DNA of 64,000 bases from Patiria miniata (GCF_015706575.1 NW_024037069.1:45628347-45692346); one strand, 5' to 3'. Numbered from the stretch's first letter, positions 46,991 through 59,276 are shown. Notes: generated by a model not told the origin, from the sequence alone. A program made the numbers and translations.

Positions 46991-48736
46991 TTAGATCTTT
47001 CTTAAAACCTTGATCGATTTATCGTCGGCTACAAACAGTTCTTCACCATCTTGCGAGTGCGACAATGCAATGCCGGCCGGTTGCGCCAAGTTCCTAGTGA
47101 CGCAGCCCTTGTAGTCTCCCTCCATGCTGAACTCGTGGACGGCTCTGTCACCGTCCTTGTGCCCATTTACTACGAAAATCTTCTTGTTTTCCGCGGAGCA
47201 GGCCACCGAAACAGGCAGCCACGGTCTCAGGGTATCTGGCACGGCAAGAGCCCGCTGGGTGCTCCCTATGTGGTCCAGTAACTTGGTGGAGTCCGTTGGG
47301 TCAGCTGGAAGTACGACTAGGTACTTGCCAGCGACAGTCAGCTGGGCTGGTCGCGTGCATTCGATCAGCCGTATCCTGCTGCCGTTTGGCTCGTGGATTG
47401 TCACACACCGCCGGTTGCGATCGCCGACATAGACGCGGTTCCTGTCGTCCACGGCGAGGCAGCAGAGCAATACGGGATTGGAACAGTTGTCTCCAGTTGC
47501 TGTAGTCTTGAAGGCGCACAGGTACCTCCCCTGCCTGCTGAAGACCTTGACGAAATTGGAGCAATCGCAGATGATGATGTGGCCGGCTTTGGAGAATGCT
47601 ACTGCTCGAATGAACCCTAAGATCTTGTCGACACCCACCCGTGTTTCCTTCATGATGTTGTCGACCGTGGCGAGCGAAAGCCTGCGTTCACCTGTCTGAT
47701 CGAAGAGCTGAGCGATTCGCCTCTGGTTCTCCACCACGATCACCTCTCCCCAACGGGACACGGCGAGGGAGCCGGCGTTGCTCAGTTCACAACCTATTTC
47801 TCGGTGCAGGATCCACTCCCCTGTGACGTGCCCAAGAGTTCCAATGCCAAACACTCTGTTTAAGCTCTTGATAGGATCGTGTTTGTCAGAGGAGAATGCA
47901 AACTTGTCAAGATGACTCTCAAGCCCACATGCTGAGTCCAAAGAGTTCATCTGTTTGTGAAGAGATGCATTCAATGCGTCGTAACTCGTCAGCACTTCTT
48001 GATCAGAGCCGTTCTCCAAAATCCTTGCAGCCAAACTCTGAGTCTGCCTCAAGCATGCCAGGGCGTTTTGAAGCGCATCTCTGCGACCGGTGACAATGTT
48101 CTTCCTCTGCATCCCAAGAGTGATGATGTCTTGGAGATGGCACTGCCGTTTTTCCTCCACTCGTTTCTGCGAGACCACGAGCGCGTGGTCGGCTGCGCGG
48201 TTAACCTCGGCTTGAGCTGTGTGCGTCGCCGACTCGATCCGTCGATCCAACTCAGAGAGCTGATTCAGATCCGTGTCGAGTTGAGATTCGGCTTGCTTAG
48301 AACTTTTGATCGTCATCAGGAGTGCTTCTCGCTTGTGTCCAATGACGTCTTTCAAATCGACACACTTGTGGTCCGGTGTTGGATGATCGACAACGCTGCA
48401 CTCGCGGCAGATCACCTTCTGACAGGTTTCGCAAAAGAATTGGAGGACTTTACTTGGATGTTTCTCGCATCTGTCCCCTTGCAGCGTACCGGTCGGAGTA
48501 GCATGCGGAGTGCTCTCCCCAACAGCCTCGTCGCTCGATTCCTTGATCCCCGCCTGAAGAGCGACAATCATGTGGTGCCGCAAGACCTTGAACGACAAGT
48601 GTGCAGACTTACAGAAGGCACACAGAAAGTTCTCGCATTCTCGGCACCAAGATGTCGCCTCGTTCGTCCTTGCTTCGCACACGTCACAGAACAGTTTCGA
48701 AATCCCCTCTTCTTTGATCGGGACTTGTGACGCCAT
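46991..48736 (-). CDS. RING-less TRIM-NHL-type protein, intronless
   Basis: A single uninterrupted frame of 581 residues. From the N terminus: a first B-box (C17, C20, C31, C34, C39, C42, H46, H54) and a second B-box (C90, H93, C102, C105, C110, C113, H118, H123). An alanine/glutamine-rich coiled coil follows at about 125-260. The C-terminal half has weakly repeated strands typical of an NHL/beta-propeller (ILHREIGCELSNAGSLAVSR, VDDRNRVYVGDRNRRCVTIH, AQPAGIALS). There is no RING, so ubiquitin-ligase activity cannot be assumed; related TRIM proteins act in RNA regulation and signalling. I chose M1 at 48736 because it has a strong context (A at -3, G at +4) and lies just before the B-box; an in-frame ATG at 48784 would add 16 residues. 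Lack of introns among intron-rich neighbours suggests a retrocopy or a lineage-expanded intronless TRIM. Confidence 0.85.
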   Translation of the reverse strand: MASQVPIKEEGISKLFCDVCEARTNEATSWCRECENFLCAFCKSAHLSFKVLRHHMIVALQAGIKESSDEAVGESTPHATPTGTLQGDRCEKHPSKVLQFFCETCQKVICRECSVVDHPTPDHKCVDLKDVIGHKREALLMTIKSSKQAESQLDTDLNQLSELDRRIESATHTAQAEVNRAADHALVVSQKRVEEKRQCHLQDIITLGMQRKNIVTGRRDALQNALACLRQTQSLAARILENGSDQEVLTSYDALNASLHKQMNSLDSACGLESHLDKFAFSSDKHDPIKSLNRVFGIGTLGHVTGEWILHREIGCELSNAGSLAVSRWGEVIVVENQRRIAQLFDQTGERRLSLATVDNIMKETRVGVDKILGFIRAVAFSKAGHIIICDCSNFVKVFSRQGRYLCAFKTTATGDNCSNPVLLCCLAVDDRNRVYVGDRNRRCVTIHEPNGSRIRLIECTRPAQLTVAGKYLVVLPADPTDSTKLLDHIGSTQRALAVPDTLRPWLPVSVACSAENKKIFVVNGHKDGDRAVHEFSMEGDYKGCVTRNLAQPAGIALSHSQDGEELFVADDKSIKVLRKI

Positions 48737-48911
48737 TATTTGGTAATTATTGTTCAGTAACTGAGGTTCGCTGCCGTGAGGCATTTCTGTCGTGAATCGG
48801 CAGGATCAGGATGGGCGCAGCAAACCCACTGCACAAATTGAGAATGTGTTGGTAGTTCAGTATCACACGAGAAGCAGCGACCAATCTAGGTAAGTAGAGA
48901 GCTGACCAAGG

Positions 48912-48919
48912 TTTTTATA
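48912..48919 (-). promoter_or_regulatory. TATA box of the TRIM-NHL gene
   Basis: The minus strand reads GTATAAAAAC about 180 bp upstream of the chosen start codon. A TATA promoter beside an intronless gene implies the gene has its own promoter rather than being a dead retrocopy. Confidence 0.5.
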
Positions 48920-48959
48920 CATACATGAAGTAACCCCGAAAGTAGGACTTGATGACATA

Positions 48960-50840
48960 GGCCTAAATGATACTTTGCACGTGCACGTTCTTGACGATCG
49001 TCTCGCGAACTTTTATCAAACTTAAAAAGGACTGTGATTCGTTTCCGCCAATCCTACCTCTCTGGTATAGTCACGTGAAACTTAACGAGAACCGGAATTA
49101 CTTAAATCCAACTTGCTCTATTTACATGCATTAAAAATACAATAAAACGCTGCCATTGTGCTTCAAAAAACAACCAAAAATAACCCATTTACCAGAAAGT
49201 CAATAAACACCGTCAACAGACAAACACTTGATACACTTGAACTTGGTCCACACCACTTAAGTTGATTGCATTACTTGTTTATTGTTGACTCTTCTTTTGG
49301 CCATGTGACGTACGGATGACGTCAATAGAATAGAGTGTTTGTGCATCGCAAATAAAAACAAGTTCTATGCCAAGTAAACTTATGAATTGAATCTGTCAAC
49401 TTCCGTTTTGGCTCTTGCATAATAAAGCCGAACTTGATTATTTCTGTTTGGTATATTGATGCCATCTATATGCTCCAAGACAAATTTGAGCTAGCTAAAA
49501 AAACATGCAGAATTAGGTTGTGGAATGAAGATATGAGGAATAGTCTGTTTTACTAATAAAAAAAAATTGAAAGAAAGAACCGCTATTCACTATGTCAACG
49601 AAAAGTAAGATAAAATGCTGACAAGAACTATTTCTGTTCTTCCCAGAAATGAGCCTGTCGTGAAATGGTTTCACTTTGTGATTCTGCTTACTGTTTACGC
49701 CAACCCAGCGGGTCACTCAAAGTTTTCCCCAACTTTTCAGTGACACAAAATGTAATCAGCAAAGCCAGAGTGGGCTTCGTCCGAATGACGTCACAATTTT
49801 GACAATAATTATAGTTAGTGTCACGCGCTCTGTAGCATGTTCACGATGTGCGCCCAGCTGTTGTATTAAAAACATTGCATTCGAATTGACCAATCAAACC
49901 GTCAGTAGTCCTGATTTGGGAATGAAATGACTTCACAATTTATAGTAAAGTCGACTGTGATTGGCTTGTACGCGGCTTGCATGTTTAGACATATCAGACG
50001 TTATACAGGAAACTTGTCTCCGTGGATAAAGGGTGATACTCAGACTAGCTCTGTTGTGCGATCTTAGGCAATATCTGACCACTTTGACAATTTTAAGTTA
50101 ACAAAAGATTCGAGTTTGGAGTGAGTGAATCAGCTTTCCTGAGCTATTAAATAAAACTGTATAGGCTACAATATTTATTCGGGGACGAAAAAAGTTGGGG
50201 GGGGGGCATTATGATGCCTCCTATTGAAAAAGTGTGTGTCTGTCTGGGTGTGTGTGTGTGTGTGGGGGGGGGGGGGACCTGTCCACCACCGATTGACGCC
50301 CATGCCGAAGGCGTGCCCGCCCGCCCCGCTAGAGGGGTCTGGTGCGTTTTTCTGTAATCTATAGCATATTTACAGAACAAGTCTCCTCTCTCTAGTCTCG
50401 TCGCTGCCTTTCTTGTCTCGTCGCGCGCCCTCTGTTGTCGCACCCGCGCTATCTCGTCGCAGTTTTTGGTCCCGTCGCTTTTTTTTTTACTTTAGTAAAA
50501 GTATGACAGACCCCAAATAATAAATGTTGTCTGATGTGCAACTAATCCTAGCAGGCTACACACTGACGTAAACCACACAATTGGTTTTGTCTCCACTTTT
50601 TCTTCTCTTTTTGAGTCTCTCTCCCTCTCTTATATATCTTGCGGTTTTTTTTCTGAAGGAAAATGGCGGGGGGGGGGGGGGCGTGCGCCCCCATCACGCG
50701 CCCTGATCCGCCCTTGATTGTTATCACATCGTGGACGTTTTAAGATGTTGGACGTCTGATGTACCACCCTAAGTGGTTTAATTTGTAATGGCGATGGATA
50801 TATATTTATCGACGTAAAGTATCTTCTATCTTTTTAAAAC
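48960..50840. other. Intergenic, low-complexity parts
   Basis: No gene signature. G runs lie near 50199 and 50263, a (GT)n run near 50248, and repeated GTCTCGTCGC words at about 50395-50460. Frames here are composition artefacts. Confidence 0.4.
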
Positions 50841-50849
50841 GGTGTGATT

Positions 50850-51560
50850 CGAGTAATCTTGTCTTGAATGTTGACAAAACTAAGGAAATGATAATTGGAT
50901 TCCTTGGATACAAGGGTCAATTTGAACCAATTGTCATTAACGGACGTGGCGAAATGTGGAAATTGTACATTGTTTTAAGTTTCTTGGTATACATTCATTA
51001 GGCCAAAAAAACAAAAACAAGTACTATTTCCAATTACATGGCATTCGAAAATAGGGTAGGTAGTGAAAAATAGGGTAGGGGCTGTCAGTATAGGCTCGGT
51101 AGGGAAACCGGAAGCAAAACAAATTGTTTTGGTCTTATGAACACTCAATCTTGGTCAAAACAAGTATCTGAACATTTGAAAAAGGCCCCAAAACGCGTGT
51201 ATTTTTTTTTACGTGGACTTGAATCCTTTGTTGTGAGCAGTCGTATTTTGATTATATTTTACACCTGCCCATTAGTGTCTGCATGGTTCAGTGTCACCAA
51301 ATTGATAGACTGAATCGGGTGGCTAAAAACGCGTCGTACATAATTGGAGTTAAGTTGGATGACATGAAGACAATTTATGAAGAGAGAATGAGGAGGCGTG
51401 TCGAGAGTATTGTTTAGGACATTCATCACCCAGCTAGTAAGTTCTTCCACGTGATGCCTTCAGGAAGAAGGATGAGATCAAAAGGTTCAAAAACCGACCG
51501 TTTTAGAAACAGTTTTGTGCCATCGGCCGTGCGGGTGTTTAACAACGGGAAATTTAAAGT
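50850..51560 (+). mobile_element. Degenerate non-LTR reverse transcriptase, C-terminal part
   Basis: Pieces in shifting frames read as the end of a LINE polymerase. They are LNVDKTKEMIIGF near 50865, LSWSKQVSEHLKKAPKRVYF near 51150, LNRVAKNASYIIGVKLDDMK near 51310, and SGRRMRSKGSKTDRFRNSFV near 51470. Stops and frameshifts occur throughout. A block at about 51000-51115 that carries AAATAGGGTAGGTAG words, also seen beside the foldback at 12383, interrupts the RT between two of these motifs. Confidence 0.75.
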
Positions 51561-53005
51561 TATATGATAGTTATTGTAATTGCATGTATACTTTTGTTGT
51601 GTTTCGTTTATTGTTTTAAATGTGTGTATTCTAAATAATTAGTCATTGAGCTATTATATTCAACTTTTAAACAATGTCAAAACAAGCGCTTATGAGTTTA
51701 CTCGATGTTTAGTGTTCCTAAACAGAACCTTCACGAAGCGTTGATTTGTTAAACACGACATAAAAGTGCTCATATACGGAATGAGGCAAAAAGTTGAATC
51801 CGCCATCAAAAGTTGCTAAAAATGCTAAAAAATGCTCTCAACAACTTTTCAAATTGAATCAAATTATGTACGTAGCCTTCATGAAACGACGTGACAAGGA
51901 ATGTTTGCTATTTTACAATAAAGATTATCTTTCATTACTGTCATCTTAAGGGATTAATAACGGTACAAAGTTCGACCCCAGTTGATAACAAAAACCATAT
52001 CAGTCACATAATCTTCCAAAATCGTGCATTGGTTTAATTATCACCAAGATTAAGTCATAATTTCAACCCCAATGACAAGACACTTTTCGGGGCAAATAAT
52101 TTGATATAAGTTCCAGGGTGTGAGACAGGAATACGGATAGCATGCAAACACTTCAAACGGTCGCAGGACGGTCAGGCTTTTTGATAGGGTGAAAAATCAT
52201 AATTCATTGTACATCTTCTCAAATTCAGCCTTCTTCGAGACGTGGCTTAGTCCCAATTTTCAAATTTAAGTGGTGAAATGTTATAATAACAATGACTGCA
52301 TATTAAATGAATCAAACTTTAGTTTAGCCGTGACTAACATACAATTAAGCATTATGGACATGATCACCGGTACATACCCACATTAAATGGATATTTATTG
52401 AAGTGCTTATGAATGAAGGACTAGATAAAAAGAACATTAAACAACAAAAATCAATCTTGTCCTGTCTAACCAAGAAGACAGTGTATTCTTTTGCGGGGGG
52501 GGGGGGGGGGGGTGGTTGATGCATTAGAAAAAAGGCGCGCTAATTGGCAGAGTGCAGACATATCCGGGCATGTGATTAGTCACGCTGTCAATTCTATCAA
52601 GGAAGCCCCCAAGATGGCATTGTGTTAGTTATTGTTCAGGATAAAGTAACAGTGTTACTGTAACACGATGCTTTCTCAATTAAATGGGCCTCCGTATTAA
52701 AGTGAACAGTGATCACGTCTATTCGGAAGGTTGGGATGGCACGGAGGGAGTGGTCTTGTTGGTGTTATTATTATTAACTAAAGACGCAAGTTACCCGGGC
52801 TGATTGCAAGCGCACGTAACTCTCTTGCCATTTCCTAAACTAAGGCTTTATCTCCAGCTTCGGTTTCGTCTGTATGTCATTAGAATCGTTCAGAAACATT
52901 AGAGCCACACAATATACTCTTAACTTCGACCTGCTTTCCGAAATAACCCCCTTAGAACAGAAATCCCCTGAAGCTGAACGAAGCCGAGGTTCGGGAAGAC
53001 CAAGC
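51561..53005. other. Intergenic and likely 3'UTR of the minus-strand TspO-like gene
   Basis: No coding signal. A long G run lies near 52495-52512. On the minus strand an AATAAA occurs near 52392, a possible polyadenylation signal about 0.6 kb past the stop at 53006. Confidence 0.35.
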
Positions 53006-55267
53006 CTAAGCCATAGCCAGCTCTTCTTTGGACTGCGAAACCCGTGCAGTGTAGAGCGGCTTCGAGAAAGTCCGCCACACGCTGACCACCAGCTTGATCA
53101 GGAACAAGGCGAAGGCCAGGCCCAACAGGACGGCCGTAAAGATGGAGTTGGGTTTGGTTGCGTTCCAGTTCTGAGCGATGCTTCCAATCAGAGCAAAGAT
53201 GACCACCAGCCAGACGGTGTAAGTGTAGCGAAGGTACTTGTCCCAGACGATGTTCTCAAGGACCGAGTAGAGCAGGACCTCTACGAGTAGGATCGAGAGA
53301 CAGATGGTACATGCTGTGGATTGCTCCATCCCACCCCAGTAGCTCAGCACGATAGCCAGGTTCAGGAGTGTGGCTATGGTCACCCAGGTTGCGTAGAAGG
53401 CTAGGCCGTTCTGGATAATTGCACGGATGGCTATAAGCTCGCCCCTGTTAAGAAATTTAAAAATGAAGAGTGCAAATCTGTCCTTACGAAAATACAATCA
53501 TCTGTCGTTTTATATGTTAACACTTTCTGGTAATACAACCAAACGAATAAAGCTTAGACGTCAAGAGAACAGACATAGGTCCTATTAATTCTCAGTTTTA
53601 TATGTATTTTCTTAAGACATTTGGGACACTTTCACTTGAGGGTTTGTAACAAGTAAAGGGTGCAAGGTCTGATCCGGACTCTTGTGTAAGAGATATTGAT
53701 GAAATTGGACCTGAAAATCGCTCTACATGTATTTGGATAGTCAGATTCAACCAAGTCATCCGTCAACCCCACAAAAATGAAAAGAGAACGAAAGAAGCTT
53801 TAATTCGACATATGTATTGAGCAGTGGACACCTTGGGTAGTTATGGGTATTTTCCCTGAATTTTGATACGGGGGTACATGTATTTATCATTGGTGTGCAT
53901 CGTGCTTCATTACGGAACTCTACTGAATGGCCTCGGATTTAAAGTTACAAGCTCACCTGTAAGTATGGACTAAATCGTAGCCGTGCTGATCCACAAGTCG
54001 GTGGTTCATGAACAGAAAGATGCACAGTGTGGTGGGAAGAAGAGCAATGACTACCAGAGCAACCGGCATGTACTGTCGGTCAAACAGGAAGAGCCAGGTG
54101 ACATTGAGGGCCAGGTTGGTAGCATACACCACCAACATCACCGGGGTGATAACGGCAGGACTACGGTAGACGTAACCGGTCTTGTTGCGCCGGCAGATGG
54201 CGGTCAGCGTGTAGAGAAGGAAGAGCGCCTGGTAGGTATAGATGAAAGCCCAGATGGAGAAGGTCCAACCGGCCGGTGTGATCTCAATGTAGTAGTAGTC
54301 AGAGAGATCGCCGGTGCTGTTCAGAAACCACTCTGCACCAGAAAGACAACCAAGCCAGGGGAGTTATAACAAAAGAGAAACAACATAACGGCTCGAAAAA
54401 TAATTTCACTGAACTGGAAAACATAATTATCAAAATGAGGATCTCTGAAAGGCTGAAAAGATCTGTTTTACATGAGTGTGCCAAAAAAGTGCAACATTCA
54501 GAAAACAAATAATTGAAACTGTTCAATGTTTTTTTCTTCTAGAAAAACATACATCACATTAAAGCCTTTATGACTATTTCTCAATCCACTCCTCTTTACC
54601 CCGTTGTATTTGGGTCCCAAGATTCAGCAATACAATTAATAAGGTGAAAGGGTGTAAATTTTACTTGGGCCACTCTCACCTGTGATGTCACCAACTTCAA
54701 TGCCTCAATGCATACTCAATGCTTACCCAGATTCAGCAATCGCCAACGCACATGGTGTGCATTAAAGCTTATGCTGACCCTTTCCCCCAACAGAATATTA
54801 CCTTTGGAGTTGGGCCTGTGATGATATTTTATTTTAAAAAATACATTTCTTTCCGACACATGAAAGTGCTGCATATCATATTGAACGGACCAATAAACCG
54901 TCTGAACACATTAGAATCACACTCTTGGAAAAAAAATGGTCCGGTTAACTTAATCTTTATGATGGGACTTGCGGTTTTGCCGAAGTCCATTGAGTGTGAT
55001 CGGCTGACCGATAAGGTTTACGCACCGTAACCATGAGCCAGTGAGGCTTTTGTATAGAAGGCTGGCCGAACCATATTTTTGCGGCAGTGTGCCGGTAATG
55101 AGTATACACGTCTTCTCAATGTCATTCTTTTCCCCCACATTGTCTTTACCGATACCGACGCTATCTCCAATTCCGGCCAGGGCGTTAACGAACATGGTCA
55201 TGATGAACATAGCCAGGACTACAACAGTCATGCAGATGAACAACACGCTGTGCTTCTTGCTGTCCAT
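53006..55267 (-). CDS. TspO-like multi-pass membrane protein, copy A (three coding exons)
   Basis: Exons on the minus strand 55267-55150, 54332-53957 and 53444-53006 (118, 376 and 439 bp) join in phase to 310 residues. The N-terminal membrane helix is preceded by MDSKKHSV. Exon 2 begins EWFLNSTGDLSDYYYIEITP and contains PAGWTFSIWAFIYTYQA near residues 59-75. This block resembles the 'TGE.SD...PAG..FSIW..IY' signature I associate with TspO/MBR-like tryptophan-rich membrane proteins. LALNVTWLFLFDR recalls the later Asn/Trp motif of that superfamily. About nine hydrophobic segments follow in total. Ligand and location are unknown. An AG at 55284-55285 suggests a 5'UTR intron; a possible non-coding first exon ends at 55781 before a GTAAGC donor. 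It is an inverted paralogue of the gene at 57246. Confidence 0.75.
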
Positions 55268-55283
55268 GGTGGTAGAAGAAATA

Positions 55284-57236
55284 CTGTAGGAGGGGGAGGG
55301 GTTCAGGAAAAGAAGTGCTGCATAATCAAAATGATCCGCTCTGATAGCCTGGTAAGTCAGATCACGGAGGAAAAAGAATTGCACTTACTGTCAGTCACGA
55401 GTCTCTACAAATTGCAAAATAGTCTTATATAGACCTGCCAAAATTACGTTCAAGGTGTATAGCCTGGTGTAAGGTGTCATTTGACAGTATTCAGAGGGAA
55501 AATTACCAATGCAACTAACAGGCCTTTTTAATAAATTGTTTATCAAACCACCGGCTGTAAATTCCTGTAAGCAAAGAGCAACCTTTGCTGTAACCCAGGA
55601 AGCCCCACGTAAAATAAAGGGGTTCGGATGCGACTTTATTACAGATCTAAAACACACCCAAGCGCGGGCCTTTTTTGCTATAGTTCATGGGATCATGGTT
55701 GGACAATATACATGTAGTTCACTCTTTCCAAGGAAAAAAAGTAAAAAGAAAACGCAGAAAGGAGTATTATAATAGCTTACCAAACTTTGGAACAATTCAA
55801 CTCGAGTCTTTGTCCATCCAGAGCGGTATCGCATATATGCAACTTGTGGCGATTTAAGTTCCGATGACTGTGCTTATCAATATATACGTTGCCTCTAAGG
55901 CTCTATCAACGCTATCTCTGATAAGGGGCACTGGGTGGGGCTCAGCGCATAAATTTGCTTAGGAAGTACAATCATAGCCAAAAAGACAGGGTACCAGCCA
56001 AGGGATAATGGTGACTGTAATTGTTATTGCTCGTGACTGCATGCTTCTCAGCTGATTCGGTAAGTGCATACATTCGATAAGAAACATTTCTTTTGTTTGA
56101 GTGAATGAGGGTGCGTTGCTGGCGCCATTTTTTTGGGCACCAACAGTTGAAATATCACGTTTAGTGAAGAAAGATAGACATGTACAGCGGCACAATTGCA
56201 GAATACCCCCTTGACTTCATCCAAAAAAAAAAATAATAATAAGATTGCAACTATAGGCCCCCCTATGAATTTTTAATAACCGGAATCACGTTTGCTTGTA
56301 TAACCCCAAAATAACGTCGTTACAGCGCCCCCATTCCTTCAAAAATATGACCTATAATTCGTTTGCATTCAGCAATCATCTTTAGTTTAAAGTATGTTTT
56401 CTAATGGTAATTCATTACCAATGAATGCGTAAGATGTGTACTCATCATGCGTATCCCTGTTGAACAAAAGCACACACCAATGATGGCTGTAGTGCAATCA
56501 AAAGACCTCTTCGCTTTATCGGTGAACTCCGCAAACACTGGATTAGTAAGTCGCGTGCCAACATCTTTCAACCTGCACGTGAACACACACGTGCGGGAGG
56601 ATCAGATTGTGGGATCAGCGTTTGCACGGTTCAAGGATCACATTCTGTATCATATCCATTGATGAGTGACCTCAACTTGTTACGAAACGTGTTTACCGAG
56701 GCACGTCATGTGTCGATGAACGTTGAGTAGTGATTTGTGAAGCTTCAAACACCACAAGTTGCGATAGGCCTGTCGCTCTCACGATCGTAAAAGGCTACGG
56801 AGAAATTGGATTAAGGTTTGGTATTGGAATAGGTATTAAAAAATGTGACTTTCAGGATTTTCATAATTATTATCTTATTTTCCTGCAGGAATATTCAACT
56901 AACTTATTAAACCTTGCCTGGCCTCTCCACGGAGCCGATTAGTCTAAGTTTCAATGCGTCGTCGTTCGTTGCGAAACAGCTGTTCAGGCAGTAATGCAAA
57001 AATGAACTGCTTACGATGTAGGGGGGTGTGTTCGTGGACCAGTAGCCACTGAGTTAAAAAAAAAAATCCCCAGTTAGTTGCTTTGCAACCCGCTTAAGAT
57101 TTTGAACACTTTTGTTGCTTCAGACCAACAAACTTGCACAAGCAAAATGATCTAGTATGTACCCGTTTATAAAACGGTATATGTCTATTCCCTGTGTACA
57201 TGTAGTAAGTTTGATTGTGCGACACTTCCTCCACAG
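55284..57236. promoter_or_regulatory. Spacer between head-to-head TspO-like genes
   Basis: About 2 kb separate the divergent coding starts. On the minus side a candidate non-coding exon at 55781-55880, with TATATATTG upstream near 55882, may be the first exon of copy A. On the plus side, TTCCTCCACAG at 57226-57236 is a good acceptor for a 5'UTR exon of copy B. No third gene is seen between them. Confidence 0.4.
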
Positions 57237-57245
57237 CTTATCATC

Positions 57246-59276
57246 ATGGACAGCAAGAAGCACAGCGTGTTGTTCATCTGCCTTGCTGCTCTGGTCTTGG
57301 CTGAGTTCATCATGACCCTCTTCGTCAACGCTCTGGCAGGAATTGGGGCAAGCGGACCAGTCGGTAAAGACAAATTTGAAAAAAAAATAACACCAACGAG
57401 GCCAATACTGTTGAGTAATTGGCTCATTCAAAATGGAATTAACATTGATGCCATATCATGATGTCAGACAAACGTATTTATTTTAAAAGGACGAAAAGCA
57501 AAAGGTTTAGTTCGAGTAAAAAAAGTAAGCGACCACCTTATATAAAGCTATGTTAAGTTACCCAAGATTATAGCAGTTGTGTGGATTTACATGTAATTTG
57601 GTTTTATTCACTGAAAATTGTGAAAGTCATGCATCTTCCCGAGTCGTTAAATGATACTTATTTGACGACGTTAACGTTGTTCCTGCTTTGATTTAGTGGC
57701 TTAAATTTAACACCCCATCACGTGTTATCCCTATGATCATCCAGGATGGTTCCTGAACAACACTGGCGAGATCTCCGACTTCTACTACGTTGAGATCACA
57801 CCAGCCGGTTGGACCTTCTCCATCTGGGCTTTCATCTATACCTACCAGGCGCTCTTCCTTCTCTACACACTGACCGCCATCTGTCGGCGCAACAAGACCG
57901 GTTACGTCTACCGTAGTCCTGCTGTTATCACCCCGGTGATGTTGGTGGTGTATGCTATCAACCTGGCCCTCAATGTCACCTGGCTCTTCCTGTTTGACCG
58001 ACAGTACATGCCTGCTGCTGTTGTAGTGGCTGCTTTCTTGCCCACCACGCTGTGGATCATTCTGTTCATCAACCACCGACTTGTGGATAAGCACGGCTAC
58101 GATTTCGTGCAAACCAAGAGGTAAGGTTTGAATCTCGATAATGATTTTTCTGAAGCCCATTCCATATGGAGCTGCTAAGCACTTAGCTCAGATCATTTTG
58201 CTGAGCAACGATACAGGTTATCGGTCAAAATGCCATTGGATGGATGCATGTTGCTATAGTGACTGGCTCTTCGAGGCTTTTTGCTGAGCAACTTAATTTG
58301 CGAGTTTTCTACCAAGCAGCTCGAGGAAATGGGCCATGCATGTTTGGGAGTCAGGTTGGCACATTGACATTTTACTATCCTTGTCCTGTAACTATGGGTA
58401 CCCGGGTTAGAATCCAACCTGGGCCGACAGTGTAGGCGGAGATTTTCAATCCCTGCCGGATTCCGTGGGTGTTTTTTTTACGTGGAATATCATGACCAAC
58501 CTTTAAAAATAAACATTTCATAATCCACACCTCTCTATGTTTCTTCATGCTCTGTTGTGCTAATGCCTGGGCTTTTTGGGTTTCACTTCCAGAAAACGAA
58601 AATAACAGATGGAGTATGCACACTATAACAAAGGGATTTGTAGAATAAACAGACAACTAGAATTAAAGTAATTCTTAAAGAGTTTGCTTGGCGTGGTTCG
58701 AGACCAACCCGAGTAACTTTACTGAATAAACAATGCTTATAAAACTTACATCTTCCCGACGCGAATTTTAACAAAAAACAACAACAACTTTGGATAAAGT
58801 AGGCATTTATTCTTAATTTTGAAATTTTTGTTGCCAGGGGCGAGCTTATAGCCATCCGTGCAATTATCCAGAACGGCCTGGTCTTCTACGCAACCTGGGT
58901 GACCATAGCCACTCTTCTGAACCTGGCTATCGTGCTGAGCTACTGGGGTGGGATGGAGCAATCCACAGCATGCACCATCTGTCTCTCGATCCTACTCGTA
59001 GAGGTCCTGCTCTACTCGGTCCTTGAGAACATCGTCTGGGACAAGTACCTTCGCTACACTTACACCGTCTGGCTGGTGGTCATCTTTGCTCTGATTGGAA
59101 GCATCGCTCAGAACTGGAACGTAGCCAAACCCAACTCCATCTTTACGGCCGTGCTGTTGGGCCTGGCCTTTGCCTTGTTCCTGATCAAGCTGGTGGTCAG
59201 CGTGTGGCGGACTTTCTCGAAGCCGCTCTACACTGCACGGGTTTCGCAGTCCAAAGAAGAGCTGGCTATGGCTTAG
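57246..59276 (+). CDS. TspO-like multi-pass membrane protein, copy B (three coding exons)
   Basis: Exons 57246-57363, 57745-58120 and 58838-59276 (118, 376 and 439 bp, the same as copy A) give 310 residues. The key block is WFLNNTGEISDFYYVEITP, then PAGWTFSIWAFIYTYQALFL near residues 59-78. Compared with copy A, exon 1 differs around residues 13-40 and exon 2 differs at both ends (RQYMPAAVVVAAFLPTTLW versus RQYMPVALVVIALLPTTLC). The middle of exon 2 and nearly all of exon 3 are the same, including most silent positions. Introns share little. The membrane topology and TspO-like assignment are as for copy A: visible motif plus inference, with no known ligand. Confidence 0.78.

Noticed and set aside
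47957..48730. 257-codon open frame on the plus strand
   Set aside because: It lies wholly antisense to the TRIM-NHL gene and mirrors its codon structure; it has no domain of its own.
57693..58160. 155-codon minus-strand frame across TspO-like copy B
   Set aside because: Antisense shadow of exon 2. The equivalent shadow (53983-54369, +) occurs over copy A for the same reason.
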